From positions 62,001 through 126,000 of the forward strand of contig NW_027478776.1 in the NCBI RefSeq assembly GCF_051014685.1: a stretch of DNA of 64,000 nt, in the 5' to 3' direction. The stretch is from Ptiloglossa arizonensis (Eukaryota > Arthropoda > Insecta > Hymenoptera > Colletidae). A model generated the notes under the pieces. It searched no databases, was not told the DNA's origin, and saw nothing but the letters and a program-made list of their open reading frames with translations. Of this stretch, positions 1-12,923 are shown piece after piece (within the stretch, counting starts at the first letter, position 1; the number at the start of each line of letters is the position of its first letter). A program made the position numbers and the translations under genes.

Positions 1-768
1 CGTTTAGAGCATCAGAACTGTGAAAATTTTGAATTCCTCAAGCGTTTCTTACCTCCAAACTGCCATATCTCGCGAACGGATTGACCAATCCGCAAAATTT
101 CTGTTGCATCTGAAAGTAGAAACTCGCCCGATTACAACGGCATGCGTACTTTTCCCCTAGGCCGTTCTAGTTATGCTTGTCGAGCATCAGAACTGCGAAA
201 ATTTTGAGTTTCTCAAGCGTTTCTTACCTCCAAACTGCCATATCTCGCTAACGGATTGACCAATCTGCAAAATTTCTGTTGCATCTGAAAGTGGAAACTC
301 GCCCGATTACAACTGTATGCGTACTTTTCCCCTAGGCCGTTCTAGTTATTCGTATCGAGCAACAGAACTGCGAAAATTTTGAGTTTCTCAAGCGTTGCTT
401 ACCTCCAAACTGCCATATCTCGCGAACGGATTGACCAAAACGCAAAATTTCTGTTGCATCTGAAAGTAGAAACTCGCCCGATTTCAACGGTATACGTACT
501 TTTCCCCTAGGCCGTTCTTGTTATTCGTTTCGAGCATCAGAACTGCGAAAATGTTGAGTTTCTCAAGCGTTTCTTACCTCCAAACTGCCATATCTCGCGA
601 ACGGATTGACCAATCCGCAAAATTTCTGTTGCATCTGAAAGTAGAAACTCGCCCGATTACAACGGTATGCGTACTTTTCCCCTAGGCCTTTCTAGTTATT
701 CGTTTCGAGCATCAGAACTGGGAAAATTTTGAGTTTCTCAAGCGTTTCTCACCTCCAAACTGTCATAC

Positions 769-1853
769 CTCGCGAACGGATTGACCAATCCGCAAAATTT
801 CTGATGCATCTGAAAGCAGAAACTCGCCCGATTACAACAGTATGAGTACTTTTCCCCTAGGCCGCCCTAGTTATTCGTTTCGAGCATCAGAACTGCGAAA
901 ATTTTGAGTTTCTCAAGCGTTTCTTACTTCCAAACTGCCATATCTCGCCAACGGATTGACCAATCCGCAAAATTTCTGATGCATCTGAAAGCAGAAACAC
1001 GCCCGATTACAACGGTATGCGTACTGTTCCCCTAGGCCTTTCTAGTTATTCGTTTCGAGCACCAGAACTGCGAAAATTTTGAGTTTCTCAAGCGTTTCTC
1101 ACCTCCAAACTGTCATACCTCGCGAACGGATTGACCAATCCGCGAAATTTCTGTTGCATCTGAAAGTAGAAACTCGCCCGATTACAACGGTATACGTACT
1201 TTTCCCCTAGGCCGTTCTAGTTATTCGTTTCGAGCATCAGAACTGCGAAAATTTTGAGTTTCTCAAGCGTTTCTTACCTACAAACTGCCACATCTCGCGA
1301 ACGGATTGACCAATCCGCAAAATTTCTGATGCATCTGAAAGCAGAAACTCGCCCGATTACAACGGTATGCGTACTTTTCCCCTCGGCCGCCCTAGTAATT
1401 CGTTTCGAGCATCAGAACTGCGAAAATTTTGAGTTTCTCATGCGTTTCTTACTTCCAAACTGCCATATCTCGCGAACGGATTGACCAATCCGCAAAATTT
1501 CTGTTGCATCTGAAAGTGGAAACTCGCCCGATTAAAACTGTATGCGTACTTTTCCCCTAGGCCGTTCTAGTTATTCGTTTCGAGCAACAGAACTGCGAAA
1601 ATTTTGAGTTTCTCAAGCGTTGCTTACCTCCAAACTGCCATATCTCACGAACGGATTGACCAATCCGCAAAAGTTCTGTTGCATCTGAAAGTAGAAACTC
1701 GCCCGATTTCAACGGTATACGTACTCTTCCCCTAGGCCGTTCTAGTTATTCGTTTCGAGCATCAGAACTGCGAAAATTTTGAGTTTCTCAAGCGTTTCTT
1801 ACCTCCAAACTGCCATATCTCGCGAACGGATTGACCAATCCGCAAAATTTCTG
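769..1853. repeat. Duplicated block, first copy (period about 1750 bp, 10 monomers)
   Basis: The block matches 2519-3602 at a distance of 1750 bp, becoming 1749 bp after a 1-nt loss in AAAATTTG near 2827. Shared rare variants include CTCGCCAACGG (947/2697), the CTCACCTCC/GTCATACC monomer, TTACCTACAAACTGCCAC, CCTCGGCCGCCCTAGTAATT and AAAAGTTCTG (about 1670/3419). Differences start left of 769 (GTCATACC against GCCACATC) and right of 1853 (CTGATGC against CTGTTGC). A few internal differences, such as ATTTCAACGG against ATTACAACGG, make it older or more diverged than the HORs further right. Confidence 0.85.
1226..1400. repeat. Representative left-section monomer type (CTGATGC/GAAAGCAG)
   Basis: A 175-bp monomer with TTACCTACAAACTGCCAC, CTGATGCATCTGAAAGCAG and the tail CCTCGGCCGCCCTAGTAATT. 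The CTGATGC and GAAAGCAG changes occur together in almost every copy, so they are linked. The type dominates before about 8.6 kb, reappears singly near 14458, 15333 and 16909, and is absent afterwards. The tail loses the CCTAGG palindrome (CCTCGG). Confidence 0.8.
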
Positions 1854-2518
1854 ATGCATCTGAAAGCAGAAACTCGCCCGATTACAACGGTATGCGTACT
1901 TTTCCCCTAGGCCATTCTAGTTATTCGTTTCGAGCACCAGAACTGCGAAAATTTTGAGTTTCTCAAGCGTTTCTTACTTCCAAATTGCCACATCTCGCGA
2001 ACGGATTGACCAATCCGCAAAATTTCTGATGCATCTGAAAGCAGAAACTCGCCCGATTACAACAGTATGCGTACTTCTCCCCTAGGCCGCCCTAGTTATT
2101 CGTTTCGAGCACCAGAACTGCGAAAATTTTGAGTTTCTCAAGCGTTTCTTACCTCCAAACTGCCATATCTGCCGAACGGATTGACCAATCCGCAAAATTT
2201 CTGATGCATCTGAAAGCAGAAACACGCCCGATTACAACGGTATGAGTACTTTTCCCCTAGGCCGCCCTAGTTATTCGTTTCGAGCATCAGAACTGCGAAA
2301 ATTTTGAGTTTCTCAAGCGTTTCTTACTTCCAAACTGCCATATCTCGCCAACGGATTGACCAATCCGCAAAATTTCTGATGCATCTGAAAGCAGAAACTC
2401 GCCCGATTACAACGGTATGCGTACTTTTCCCCTAGGCCTTTCTAGTTATTCGTTTCGAGCATCAGAACTGCGAAAATTTTGAGTTTCTCTAGCGTTTCTT
2501 ACTTCCAAATTGCCACAT

Positions 2519-3602
2519 CTCGCGAACGGATTGACCAATCCGCAAAATTTCTGATGCATCTGAAAGCAGAAACTCGCCCGATTACAACAGTATGAGTACT
2601 TTTCCCCTAGGCCGCCCTAGTTATTCGTTTCGAGCATCAGAACTGCGAAAATTTTGAGTTTCTCAAGCGTTTCTTACTTCCAAACTGCCATATCTCGCCA
2701 ACGGATTGACCAATCCGCAAAATTTCTGATGCATCTGAAAGCAGAAACTCGCCCGATTACAACGGTATGCGTACTGTTCCCCTAGGCCTTTCTAGTTATT
2801 CGTTTCGAGCACCAGAACTGCGAAAATTTGAGTTTCTCAAGCGTTTCTCACCTCCAAACTGTCATACCTCGCGAACGGATTGACCAATCCGCAAAATTTC
2901 TGTTGCATCTGAAAGTAGAAACTCGCCCGATTACAACGGTATACGTACTTTTCCCCTAGGCCGTTCTAGTTATTCGTTTCGAGCATCAGAACTGCGAAAA
3001 TTTTGAGTTTCTCAAGCGTTTCTTACCTACAAACTGCCACATCTCGCGAACGGATTGACCAATCCGCAAAATTTCTGATGCATCTGAAAGCAGAAACTCG
3101 CCCGATTACAACGGTATGCGTACTTTTCCCCTCGGCCGCCCTAGTAATTCGTTTCGAGCATCAGAACTGCGAAAATTTTGAGTTTCTCAAGCGTTTCTTA
3201 CTTCCAAACTGCCATATCTCGCGAACGGATTGACCAATCCGCAAAATTTCTGTTGCATCTGAAAGTGGAAACTCGCCCGATTAAAACTGTATGCGTACTT
3301 TTCCCCTAGGCCGTTCTAGTTATTCGTTTCGAGCAACAGAACTGCGAAAATTTTGAGTTTCTCAAGCGTTGCTTACCTCCAAACTGCCATATCTCGCGAA
3401 CGGATTGACCAATCCGCAAAAGTTCTGTTGCATCTGAAAGTAGAAACTCGCCCGATTACAACGGTATACGTACTTTTCCCCTAGGCCGTTCTAGTTATTC
3501 GTTTCGAGCATCAGAACTGCGAAAATTTTGAGTTTCTCAAGCGTTTCTTACCTCCAAACTGCCATATCTCGCGAACGGATTGACCAATCCGCAAAATTTC
3601 TG
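2519..3602. repeat. Duplicated block, second copy (period about 1750 bp)
   Basis: Copy of 769-1853. It carries the only uncompensated 1-nt loss in the first 7 kb (CGAAAATTTGAG near 2820-2831), balanced later by one extra A near 7373. The two copies are not contiguous: about 665 bp of related but different monomers lie between them. This looks like an old tandem duplication whose intervening part has since been reshuffled. Confidence 0.83.
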
Positions 3603-6600
3603 TTGCAGCTGAAAGTAGAAGCTCGCCCGATTACAACGGTATACGTACTTTTCCCCTAGGCCTTTCTAGTTATTCGTTTCGAGCATCAGAACTGCGAAAA
3701 TTTTGAGTTTCTCAAGCGTTTCTTACCTCCAAACTGCCATATCTGCCGAACGGGTTGACCAATCCGCAAAATTTCTGATGCATCTGAAAGCAGAAACTCG
3801 CCCGATTACAACGGTATGCGTACTTTTCCCCTAGGCCATTCTAGTTATTCGTTTCGAGCACCAGAACTGCGAAAATTTTGAGTTTCTCAAGCGTTTCTTA
3901 CTTCCAAATTGCCACATCTCGCGAACGGATTGACCAATCCGCAAAATTTCTGATGCATCTGAAAGCAGAAACTCGCCCGATTACAACAGTATGCGTACTT
4001 CTCCCCTAGGCCGCCCTAGTTATTCGTTTCGAGCACCAGAACTGCGAAAATTTTGAGTTTCTCAAGCGTTTCTTACCTCCAAACTGCCACATCTCGCGAA
4101 CGGATTGACCAATCCGCAAAATTTCTGATGCATCTGAAAGTAGAAACTCGCCCGATTACAACGGCATGCGTACTTTTCCCCTAGGCCGTTCTAGTTATGC
4201 TTGTCGAGCATCAGAACTGCGAAAATTTTGAGTTTCTCAAGCGTTTCTTACCCCCAAACTGCCATATCTCGCTAACGGATTGACCATTCCGCAAAATTTC
4301 TGTTGCATCTGAAAGTGGAAACTCGCCCGATTACAACTGTATGCGTACTTTTCCCCTAGGCCGTTCTAGTTATTCGTATCGCGCAACAGAACTGCGAAAA
4401 TTTTGAGTTTCTCAAGCGTTGCTTATCTGCAAACTGCCATATCTCGCGAACGGATTGACCAATCCGCAAAATTTCTGTTGCATCTGAAAGTGGAAACTCG
4501 CCCGATTACAACTGTATGCGTACTTTTCCCCTGGGCCGTTCTAGTTATTCGTTTCGCGCAACAGAACTACGAAAATTTTGAGTTTCTCAAGCGTTCCTTA
4601 CCTCCAAACTGCCATATCTCGCGAACGGATTGACCAATCCGCAAAATTTCTGTTGCATCTGAAAGTAGAAACTCGCCCGATTACAACGGTATACGTACTT
4701 TTCCCCTAGGCCGTTCTAGTTATTCGTTTCGAGCATCAGAACTGCGAAAATTTTGAGTTTCTCAAGCGTTGCTTACCTCCAAACTGCCATATCTCGCGAA
4801 CGGATTGACCCATCCGCAAAATTTCTGTTGCATCTGAAAGTAGAAACTCGCCCGATTTCAACGGTATACGTACTTTTCCCCTAGGCCGTTCTTGTTACTC
4901 GTTTCGAGCATCAGAACTGCGAAAATGTTGAGTTTCTCAAGCGTATCTTACCTCCAAACTGCCATATCTCGCAAACGGATTGACCAATCCGCAAAATTTC
5001 TGTTGCATCTGAAAGTAGGAACTCGCCCGATTACAACGGTATGCGTACTTTTCCCCTAGGTCTTTCTAGTTATTCGTTTCGAGCATCAGAACTGCGAAAA
5101 TTTTGAGTTTCTCAAGCGTTTCTTACTTCCAAATTGCCACATCTCGCGAACGGATTGCCCAATCCGCAAAATTTCTGATGCATCTGAAAGCAGAAACTCG
5201 CCCGATTACAACAGTATGCGTACTTTTCCCCTAGGCCGCCCTAGTTATTCGTTTCGAGCATCAGAACTGCGAAAATTTTGAGTTTCTCAAGCGTTTCTTA
5301 CTTCCAAACTGCCATATCTGGCGGACGGATTGACCAATCCGCAAAATTTCTGATGCATCTGAAAGCAGAAACTCGCCCGATTACAACGGTATGCGTACTT
5401 TTTCCCTAGGCCATTCTAGTTATTCGTTTCGAGCACCAGAACTGCGAAAATATTGACTTTCTCAAGCGTTTCTTACCTCCAAACTGTCATATCTCGCGAA
5501 CGGATTGACCAATCCGCAAAATTTCTGTTGCATCTGAAGGTAGAAACTCGCCCGATTACAACGGTATGCGTACTTTTCCCCTAGGCCGTTCTAGTTATTT
5601 GGTTCGAGCATCAGAACTGCGAAAATTTTGAGTTTCTCAAGCGTTTCGTACCTCCAAACTGCCATATCTCGCGAACGGATTGACCAATCCGCAAAATTTC
5701 TGTTGCATCTGAAAGTAGAACCTCGCCCGATTTCAACGGTATACGTACTTTTCCCCTAGGCCGTTCTTGTTATTCGTTTCGAGCATCAGAACTGCGAAAA
5801 TGTTGAGTTTCTCAAGCGTTTCTTACCTCCAAACTGCCATATCTCGCGAACGGATTGACCAATCCGCAAAATTTCTGTTGCATTTGAAAGTAGAAACTCG
5901 CCCGATTACAACGGTATGCGTACTTTTCCCCTAGGCCTTTCTAGTTATTCGTTTCGAGCATCAGAACTGCGAAAATTTTGAGTTTCTCAAGCGTTTCTTA
6001 CCTCCAAACTGCCATATCTCGCGAACGGATTGACCAATCCGCAAAATTTCTGCTGCATCTGAAAGTAGAAACTCGCCCGATTACAACTGTATGCGTACTT
6101 TTCCCCTAGTCCGTTCTAGTTATTCGTTTCGAGCATCAGAACTGCGAAAATTTTGAGTTTCTCAAGCGTTTCTTACCTCCAAACTGCCATATCTCGCGAA
6201 CGGATTGACCAATCCGCAAAATTTCTGTTGCATCTGAAAGTGGAAATTCGCCCGATTACAACTGTATGCGTACTTTTCCCCTAGGCCGCCCTAGTTATTC
6301 GTTTCGGGCATCAGAACTGCGAAAATTTTGAGTTTCTCAAGCGTTTCTTACTTCCAAACTGCCATATCTGGCGAACGGATTGACCAATCCGCAAAATTTC
6401 TGATGCATCTGAAAGCAGAAACTCGCCCGATTACAACGGTATGCGTACTTTTCCCCTAGGCCATTCTAGTTATTCGTTTCGAGCACCAGAACTGCGAAAA
6501 TTTTGAGTTTCTCAAGCGTTTCTTACCTCCAAACTGTCATATCTCGCGAACGGATTGACCAATCCGCAAAATTTCTGTTGCATCTGAAAGTAGAAACTCG

Positions 6601-8575
6601 CCCGATTACAACGGCATGCGTACTTTTCCCCTAGGCCGTTCTAGTTATGCTTGTCGAGCATCAGAACTGCGAAAATTTTGAGTTTCTCAAGCGTTTCTTA
6701 CCTCCAAACTGCCATATCTCGCTAACGGATTGACCAATCCGCAAAATTTCTGTTGCATCTGAAAGTGGAAACTCGCCCGATTACAACTGTATGCGTACTT
6801 TTCCCCTAGGCCGTTCTAGTTATTCGTATCGAGCAACAGAACTGCGAAGATTTTGAGTTTCTCAAGCGTAGCTTACCTCCAAACTGCCATATCTCGCGAA
6901 CGGATTGACCAATCCGCAAAATTTCTGTTGCATCTGAAAGTGGAAACTCGCCCGATTACAACTGTATGCGTACTTTTCCCCTAGGCCGTTCTAGTTATTC
7001 GTTTCGCGCAACAGAACTGCTAAAATTTTGAGTTACTCAAGCGTTGCTTACCTCCAAACTGCCATATCTCGCGAATGGATTGACCAATCCGCAAAATTTC
7101 TGTTGCATCTGAAAGTAGAAACTCGCCCGATTACAACGGTATGCGTCCTTTTCCCCTAGGCCGTTCTAGTTATTCGTTTCGAGCATCAGAACTGCGAAAA
7201 TTTTGAGCTTCTCAAGCGTTTCTTACCTACAAACTGCCACATCTCGCGAACGGATTGACCAATCCGCAAAATTAATGATGCATCTGAAAGCAGAAACTCG
7301 CCAGATTACAACGGTATGCGTACTTTTCCCCTAGGCCGCCCTAGTAATTCGTTTCGAGCATCAGAACTGCCAAAAATGTTGAGTTTCTCAAGCGTTTCTT
7401 ACTTCCAAACTGCCATATCTGGCGAACGGATCGACCAATCCGCAAAATTTCTGTTGCATCTGAAAGTGGAAACTCGCCCGATTACAACTGTATGCGTACT
7501 TTTCCCCTAGGCCGTTCTAGTTATTCGTTTCGAGCATCAGAACTGCGAAAATTTTGAGTTTCTCAAGCGTTTCGTACCTCCAAACTGCCATATCTCGCGA
7601 ACGGATTGACCAATCCGCAAAATTTCTGTTGCATCTGAAAGTAGAAACTCGCCCGATTACAACGGCATGCGTACTTTTCCCCTAGGCCGTTCTAGTTATG
7701 CTTGTCGAGCATCAGAACTGCGAAAATTTTGAGTTTCTCAAGCGTTTCTTACCTCCAAACTGCCATATCTCGCTAACGGATAGACCAATCCGCAAAATTT
7801 CTGTTGCATCTGAAAGTGGAAACTCGCCCGATTACAACTGTATGCGTACTTTTCCCCTAGTCCGTTCTAGTTATTCGTTTCGAGCATGAGAACTGCGAAA
7901 ATTTTGAGTTTCTCAAGCGTTTCTTACCTCCAAACAGCCATATCTCGCGAACGGATTGACCAATCTGCAAAATTTCTGTTGCATCTGAATGTAGTAACTC
8001 GCCCGATTAGAACGGTATGTGTACTTTTGCCCTAGGCCGTTCTAGTTGTTCGCTTCGAGCATCAGAACTGCGAAAATTTTGAGTTTCTCAAGCGTTTCTT
8101 ACTTCCAAACTGCCATATCTCGCGAACGGATTGACCAATCCGCAAAATTTCTGTTGCATCTGAAGGTAGAAACTCGCGCGATTACAACGGTATGCGTACT
8201 TTTCCCCTAGGCCGTTCTAGTTATTCGTTTCGAGCATCAGAACTGCGAAAATTTTGAGTTTCTCAAGCGTTTCTTACCTCCAAACTGCCATATCTCGCGA
8301 ACGGATTGACCAATCCGCAAAATTTCTGTTGCATCTGAAAGCCGAAACTCGCCCGATTACAACGGTATGCGTACTTTTCTCCTAGGCCTTTCTAGTTATT
8401 CGTTTCGAGCATCAGAACTGCGAAAATTTTGAGTTTCTCAAGCGTTTCTTACTTCCAAACTGCCACATCTCGCGAACGGATTGACCAATCCCCAAAATTT
8501 CTGATGCATCTGAAAGCAGAAACTCGCCCGATTACAACAGTGTGCGTACTTTTCCCCTAGGCCGTTCTGGTTATT

Positions 8576-8751
8576 CGTTTCGAGCATCAAAACTGTGAAA
8601 ATTTTGAATTTTTCAAGCGTTCCTTACCTCCAAACTGCCATATCTCGCGAATGGATTCGACCAATCCGCAAAATTTCTGTTGCATCTGAAAGTAGAAACT
8701 CGCCCGATTACAACGGAATGCGTACTTTTCCCCTAGGCCGTTCTAGTTATG
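8576..8751. repeat. Representative 176-bp monomer with TTCG insertion
   Basis: This monomer reads CATCAAAACTGTGAAAATTT, then GAATTTTTCAAGCGTTCC, then GGATTCGACCAATCCG, with one inserted C in the dyad loop region. The insertion is found in nine monomers only: TTCG at 8656, 9357, 10758, 11459, 12160, 13036, 14612, 15488 and 17064. It thus marks the 8.6-17.1 kb HORs and nothing else. In seven of the nine it goes with GTTCCTTACC and AACTGTGAAAA; the two at 9357 and 11459 have AACTGCGAAAA and GTTGCTTACC, so the insertion has moved between backgrounds. Confidence 0.9.
8655..8671 (+). promoter_or_regulatory. Possible CENP-B box-like site made by the TTCG insertion
   Basis: ATTCGACCAATCCGCAA fits 7 of the 9 core positions of the mammalian CENP-B box (NTTCGNNNNANNCGGGN): TTCG, the central A and the first CG of CGGG match, the last two G do not. 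Without the inserted C the TTCG half is absent. The same site occurs at all nine insertion monomers. A 7/9 match is expected by chance about 0.4 times per monomer on both strands, so this is a weak call. No CENP-B homologue is shown for this organism. Confidence 0.2.
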
Positions 8752-9680
8752 CTTGTCGAGCATCAGAACTGCGAAAATTTTGAGTTTCTCAAGCGTTGCT
8801 TACCTCCAAACTGCCATATCTCGCGAACGGATTGACCAATCCGCAAAATTTCTGTTGCATCTGAAAGTAGAAACTCGCCCGATTACAACGGTATGCGTAC
8901 TTTTCCCCTAGGCCGTTCGAGTTATTCGTTTCGAGCATCAGAACTGTGAAAATTTTGAGTTTCTCAAGCGTTTCTTACTTCCAAACTGCCATATCTCGCG
9001 AACGGATTGACCAATCCGCAAAATTTCTGTTGCATCTGAAGGTAGAAACTCGCGCGATTACAACGGTATGCGTACTTTTCCCCTAGGCCGTTCTAGTTAT
9101 GCTTGTCCAGCATCAGAACTGCGAAAATTTTGAGTTTCTCAAGCGTTTCTTACCTCCAAACTGCCATATCTCGCTAACGGATTGACCAATCCGCAAAATT
9201 TCTGTTGCATCTGAAAGTGGAAACTCGCCCGATTACAACTGTATGCGTACTTTTCCCCTAGGCCGTTCTGGTTATTCGTTTCGAGCAACAGAACTGCGAA
9301 AATTTTGAGTTTCTCAAGCGTTGCTTACCTCCAAACTGCCATATCTCGCGAATGGATTCGACCAATCCGCAAAATTTCTGTTGCATCTGAAAGTAGAAAC
9401 TCGCCCGATTGCAACGGTATACGTACTTTTCCCCTAGGCCGTTCTAGTTATTCGTTTCGAGTAACAGAACTGCGAAAATTTTGAGTTTCTCAAGCGTTGC
9501 TTACCTCCAAACTGCCATATCTCGCGAACGGATTGACCAATCCGCAAAATTTCTGTTGCATCTGAAAGTAGAAACTCGCCCGATTACAACGGTATTCGTA
9601 CTTTTCCCCTAGGCCGTTCGAGTTATTCGTTTCGAGCATCAGAACTGCGAAAATTTTGAGTTTCTCAAGCGTTTCTTACT

Positions 9681-11843
9681 TCCAAACTGCCATATCTCGC
9701 GAACGGATTGACCAATCCGCAAAATTTCTGTTGCATCTGAAAGTAGAAACTCGCCCGATTACAACGGCATGCGTACTTTTCCCCTAGGCCGTTCTAGTTA
9801 TGCTTGTCGAGCATCAGAACTGCGAAAATTTTGAGTTTCTCAAGCGTTTCTTACCTCCAAACTGCCATATCTCGCTAACGGATAGACCAATCCGCAAAAT
9901 TTCTGTTGCATCTGAAAGTGGAAACTCGCCCGATTACAACTGTATGCGTACTTTTCCCCTAGTCCGTTCTAGTTATTCGTTTCGAGCATGAGAACTGCGA
10001 AAATTTTGAGTTTCTCAAGCGTTTCTTACCTCCAAACAGCCATATCTCGCGAACGGATTGACCAATCTGCAAAATTTCTGTTGCATCTGAATGTAGTAAC
10101 TCGCCCGATTAGAACGGTATGTGTACTTTTGCCCTAGGCCGTTCTAGTTGTTCGCTTCGAGCATCAGAACTGCGAAAATTTTGAGTTTCTCAAGCGTTTC
10201 TTACTTCCAAACTGCCATATCTCGCGAACGGATTGACCAATCCGCAAAATTTCTGTTGCATCTGAAGGTAGAAACTCGCGCGATTACAACGGTATGCGTA
10301 CTTTTCCCCTAGGCCGTTCTAGTTATTCGTTTCGAGCATCAGAACTGCGAAAATTTTGAGTTTCTCAAGCGTTTCTTACCTCCAAACTGCCATATCTCGC
10401 GAACGGATTGACCAATCCGCAAAATTTCTGTTGCATCTGAAAGCCGAAACTCGCCCGATTACAACGGTATGCGTACTTTTCCCCTAGGCCTTTCTAGTTA
10501 TTCGTTTCGAGCATCAGAACTGCGAAAATTTTGAGTTTCTCAAGCGTTTCTTACTTCCAAACTGCCACATCTCGCGAACGGATTGACCAATCCCCAAAAT
10601 TTCTGATGCATCTGAAAGCAGAAACTCGCCCGATTACAACAGTGTGCGTACTTTTCCCCTAGGCCGTTCTGGTTATTCGTTTCGAGCATCAAAACTGTGA
10701 AAATTTTGAATTTTTCAAGCGTTCCTTACCTCCAAACTGCCATATCTCGCGAATGGATTCGACCAATCCGCAAAATTTCTGTTGCATCTGAAAGTAGAAA
10801 CTCGCCCGATTACAACGGAATGCGTACTTTTCCCCTAGGCCGTTCTAGTTATGCTTGTCGAGCATCAGAACTGCGAAAATTTTGAGTTTCTCAAGCGTTG
10901 CTTACCTCCAAACTGCCATATCTCGCGAACGGATTGACCAATCCGCAAAATTTCTGTTGCATCTGAAAGTAGAAACTCGCCCGATTACAACGGTATGCGT
11001 ACTTTTCCCCTAGGCCGTTCGAGTTATTCGTTTCGAGCATCAGAACTGCGAAAATTTTGAGTTTCTCAAGCGTTTCTTACTTCCAAACTGCCATATCTCG
11101 CGAACGGATTGACCAATCCGCAAAATTTCTGTTGCATCTGAAGGTAGAAACTCGCGCGATTACAACGGTATGCGTACTTTTCCCCTAGGCCGTTCTAGTT
11201 ATGCTTGTCCAGCATCAGAACTGCGAAAATTTTGAGTTTCTCAAGCGTTTCTTACCTCCAAACTGCCATATCTCGCTAACGGATTGACCAATCCGCAAAA
11301 TTTCTGTTGCATCTGAAAGTGGAAACTCGCCCGATTACAACTGTATGCGTACTTTTCCCCTAGGCCGTTCTGGTTATTCGTTTCGAGCAACAGAACTGCG
11401 AAAATTTTGAGTTTCTCAAGCGTTGCTTACCTCCAAACTGCCATATCTCGCGAATGGATTCGACCAATCCGCAAAATTTCTGTTGCATCTGAAAGTAGAA
11501 ACTCGCCCGATTGCAACGGTATACGTACTTTTCCCCTAGGCCGTTCTAGTTATTCGTTTCGAGTAACAGAACTGCGAAAATTTTGAGTTTCTCAAGCGTT
11601 GCTTACCTCCAAACTGCCATATCTCGCGAACGGATTGACCAATCCGCAAAATTTCTGTTGCATCTGAAAGTAGAAACTCGCCCGATTACAACGGTATTCG
11701 TACTTTTCCCCTAGGCCGTTCGAGTTATTCGTTTCGAGCATCAGAACTGCGAAAATTTTGAGTTTCTCAAGCGTTTCTTACTTCCAAACTGCCATATCTC
11801 GCGAACGGATTGACCAATCCGCAAAATTTCTGTTGCATCTGAA
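9681..11843. repeat. 12-monomer higher-order repeat, copy 2 (2102 bp plus a short overlap)
   Basis: Second copy of 7579-9680. It runs 61 nt into a third repetition before differing (GAAGGTAG against GAAAGTAG at 11844). Near-identity over 2.1 kb, while neighbouring monomers inside a copy differ at many sites, means the unit was copied as a block. This is typical of unequal crossover or replication slippage over a long register. An assembly duplication is the alternative. Confidence 0.93.
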
Positions 11844-12047
11844 GGTAGAAACTCGCCCGATTACAACGGTATGCGTACTTTTCCCCTAGGCCGTTCTAGT
11901 TATTCGTTTCGAGCATCAGAACTGCGAAAATTTTGAGTTTCTCAAGCGTTTCTTACCTCCAAACTGCCACATCTCGCGAACGGATTGACCAATCCGCAAA
12001 ATTTCTGTTGCATCTGAAAGTAGAAACTCGCCCTATTACAACGGTGT

Positions 12048-12923
12048 GCGTACTTTTCCCCTAGGCCGATCTGGTTATTCGTTTCGAGCATCAGAACTGT
12101 GAAAAGTTTGAATTTCTCAAGCGTTCCTTACCTCCAAACTGCCATATCTCGCGAACGGATTCGACCAATCCGCAAAATTTCTGTTGCATCTGAAAGTAGA
12201 AACTCGCCCGATTACAACGGCATGCGTACTTTTCCCCTAGGCCGTTCTAGTTATGCTTGTCGAGCATCAGAACTGCGAAAATGTTGAGTTTCTCAAGCGT
12301 TTCTTACCTCCAAACTGCCATATCTCGCTAACGGATTGACCAATCCGCAAAATTTCTGTTGCATCTGAAAGTGGAAACTCGCCCGATTACAACTGTATGC
12401 GTACTTTTCCCCTAGGCCGTTCTAGTTATTCGTTTCGAGCAACAGAACAGCGAAAATTTTGAGTTTCTCAAGCGTTGCTTACCTCCAAACTGCCATATCT
12501 CGCGAACGGATTGACCAATCCGCAAAATTTCTGTTGCATCTGAAAGTAGAAACTCGCCCGATTACAACGGTATGTGTACTTTTCCCCTAGGCCGTTCTAG
12601 TTGTTCGCTTCGAGCATCAGAACTGCGAAAATTTTGAGTTTCTCAAGCGTTTCTTACTTCCAAACTGCCATATCTCGCGAACGGATTGACCAATCCGCAA
12701 AATTTCTGTTGCATCTGAAGGTAGAAACTCGCGCGATTACAACGGTATGCGTACTTTTCCCCTAGGCCGTTCTAGTTATTCGTTTCGAGCATCAGAACTG
12801 CGAAAATTTTGAGTTTCTCAAGCGTTTCGTACTTCCAAACTGCCATATCTCGCGAACGGATTGACCAATCCGCAAAATTTCTGTTGCATCTGAAAGTAGA
12901 AACTCGCCCGATTACAACGGCAT
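12048..12923. repeat. 5-monomer subunit, copy 1 (876 bp)
   Basis: Matches 12924-13799 at +876. Shared rare variants are GGCCGATCTGG, GTGAAAAGTTTGAATTTCTC, GCGAAAATGTTGAG, GAACAGCGAAAA and GTTGTTCGCTTCG. A difference at GAAAGTAG against GCAAGTAG (about 13069) shows these are not one sequence read twice. Confidence 0.9.

Larger units (their letters stand above)
1..7578. repeat. Heterogeneous left section of the satellite array
   Basis: About 43 monomers with more scattered point differences between neighbours than anywhere to the right. The section is rich in monomers reading CTGATGCATCTGAAAGCAG instead of CTGTTGCATCTGAAAGTAG, and in tails reading GGCCGCCCTAG or GGCCTTTCTAG. A short module recurs near 137-365, 4165-4385, 6612-6835 and 7670-7880: ACGGCATGCG, then TTATGCTTGTCGAGC, then CTCGCTAACGG, then GAAAGTGGAAAC with ACAACTGTATG. 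Local duplications are present (769-1853 with 2519-3602; roughly 1740-2165 with 3664-4089 at +1924), but no long HOR runs through. In other satellites this texture marks older or edge-ward sequence; here that is inference. No gene was found. Confidence 0.85.
7579..9680. repeat. 12-monomer higher-order repeat, copy 1 (2102 bp)
   Basis: Each base compared at +2102 matches 9681-11782 nearly perfectly. The length is 12 x 175 plus two 1-nt insertions, ATTCGACC at 8656 and 9357. Shared rare variants include CTAACGGATAGACC, ATGAGAACTGCG, CCAAACAGCC, GAATGTAGTAAC, GTTGTTCGCTTCG and GAATGGATTCGACC. I noticed a single difference, T at 8380 against C at 10482. The left edge is fixed by GTACCTCC against TTACTTCC (7574-7578). 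Confidence 0.93.
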
